A stretch of 64,000 nucleotides of DNA, taken from Phaeobacter gallaeciensis DSM 26640. GTDB taxonomy: Bacteria > Pseudomonadota > Alphaproteobacteria > Rhodobacterales > Rhodobacteraceae. The stretch is from assembly GCF_000511385.1 (NCBI RefSeq), contig NC_023137.1, positions 1,495,001-1,559,000 on the forward strand, read 5' to 3'. The notes beneath the pieces are model-generated. The model saw nothing but the letters and a program-made list of their open reading frames with translations. It did no database searches and was not told the origin of the DNA. Below, in pieces: positions 63,477 to 64,000 of this stretch (position 1 is its first letter; every line of letters starts with the position of its first letter). The position numbers were made by a program, and so were the translations under genes.

Positions 63477-64000
63477 ATGACAATTGCATTCGTGTTTCCA
63501 GGGCAGGGCGCGCAGACCATCGGCATGGGCAAGGCTCTCGCAGAGGCTTATCCGGCGGCCAAAGCGGTTTTTGACGAGGTGGACACCGCATTGGGCGAGG
63601 CGCTGAGCCAGCTGATCTGGGAGGGGGATATCGAAACCCTGACCCTTACGCAGAACGCCCAGCCGGCCCTGATGGCCACGTCGCTCGCTGTCATGCGCGC
63701 GCTGGAGGCTGAAGGCGTCAGCATCGACAAGGCCGCCTTTGTTGCCGGTCACAGCCTCGGCGAATATTCCGCATTGGCCGCAGCAGGGGCGATTTCGGTG
63801 GCCGATACAGCACGCCTGCTACGCACTCGCGGACAGGCGATGCAAAGCGCCGTACCAGTGGGTGAGGGCGCAATGGCCGCCATTCTGGGGCTGGACCTTG
63901 AGGCCGTGCGTGCCGTCGCTGAGGAGGCCGCACAAGGCGAGGTCTGTCAGGCCGCCAATGACAATGATCCGACCCAGGTGGTGGTCTCCGGCGCCAAGGC
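63477..64000 (+). CDS. fabD: Malonyl-CoA:ACP transacylase, 5' part
   Basis: The window ends inside this gene; 174 residues are visible. FabD loads malonate onto ACP for fatty acid synthesis. Visible motifs are FVFPGQGAQTIGMGK, QPALMATSLAVMRALE and the nucleophile GHSLGEYSALAAAGA with Ser93. The start at 63477 has GAGG upstream. The rest, and usually fabG-acpP, would follow to the right. Confidence 0.96.
   Translation, partial: MTIAFVFPGQGAQTIGMGKALAEAYPAAKAVFDEVDTALGEALSQLIWEGDIETLTLTQNAQPALMATSLAVMRALEAEGVSIDKAAFVAGHSLGEYSALAAAGAISVADTARLLRTRGQAMQSAVPVGEGAMAAILGLDLEAVRAVAEEAAQGEVCQAANDNDPTQVVVSGAK

Overview
The window looks like a chromosomal segment of a marine alphaproteobacterium of the Rhodobacteraceae (Roseobacter group, most like Phaeobacter, Leisingera or Ruegeria). 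Evidence for this is the high GC content, dense coding, the secD-secF-Mth938-ccmABCDG gene order, a P-II/glutamine synthetase pair and a DMSP lyase DddP whose six metal ligands fall at the published residue numbers. No integrase, transposase, CRISPR array, rRNA or plasmid function was seen. One tRNA, tRNA-Leu(UAG), is present. Family names come from motif recognition, not from database searches.

Layout. 1-2.2 kb: a small secreted protein, Fe-type superoxide dismutase behind a structured leader, and a two-gene unit with a host-attachment-family protein. 2.2-6.9 kb: LOG-family hydrolase, LysM envelope protein, Atm1-type ABC exporter and a small conserved protein. 7-12 kb: two-gene RND efflux operon with an unusually long permease. 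12.4-16 kb: YfgM-like protein, BamB and Der, the order also known from E. coli. 16.3-18 kb: fatty acid desaturase overlapping a histone-H1-like HhH protein. 18-21 kb: serS and a membrane pentapeptide-repeat protein. 21-27.5 kb: yajC, secD, secF, an Mth938-like gene and ccmABCDG (protein export and cytochrome c maturation). 28-31 kb: acnA. 31-38 kb: a DUF1223 thioredoxin-like protein, a lipid A-type acyltransferase, fliG, a TPR protein, purB and an alpha/beta-hydrolase-OsmC fusion. 38-42 kb: NUDIX protein, dddP, a divergent DUF3445 protein and a hypothetical protein. 42.6-44.5 kb: glnB-glnA. 44.7-46.4 kb: NAD(P)HX repair enzyme carrying an in-frame GC-rich palindromic insert. 46.5-57 kb: tRNA-Leu, a chemoreceptor, porin, trigger factor, RTX protein, CpdB and a lytic transglycosylase. 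57-58.4 kb: rpsF-rpsR-rplI. 58.9-64 kb: a membrane protein, YceI, a lower-GC islet with YciI and FRG-domain genes, a cytochrome b561-YceI fusion and the start of fabD.

Most of the window is core housekeeping sequence: translation (serS, rpsF/rpsR/rplI, tig, der), envelope biogenesis (bamB, secDF/yajC, LPLAT, porin), cytochrome c maturation, nitrogen control (glnBA), purine synthesis (purB) and the TCA cycle (acnA). Less ordinary parts are the FRG islet between two YceI-type genes, the pentapeptide-repeat membrane protein, the palindromic insert in the NAD(P)HX repair gene, the enlarged RND pump and the nested hairpins before sodB. I found no clear multi-gene novel system. The FRG islet is the best accessory candidate, but it is small.
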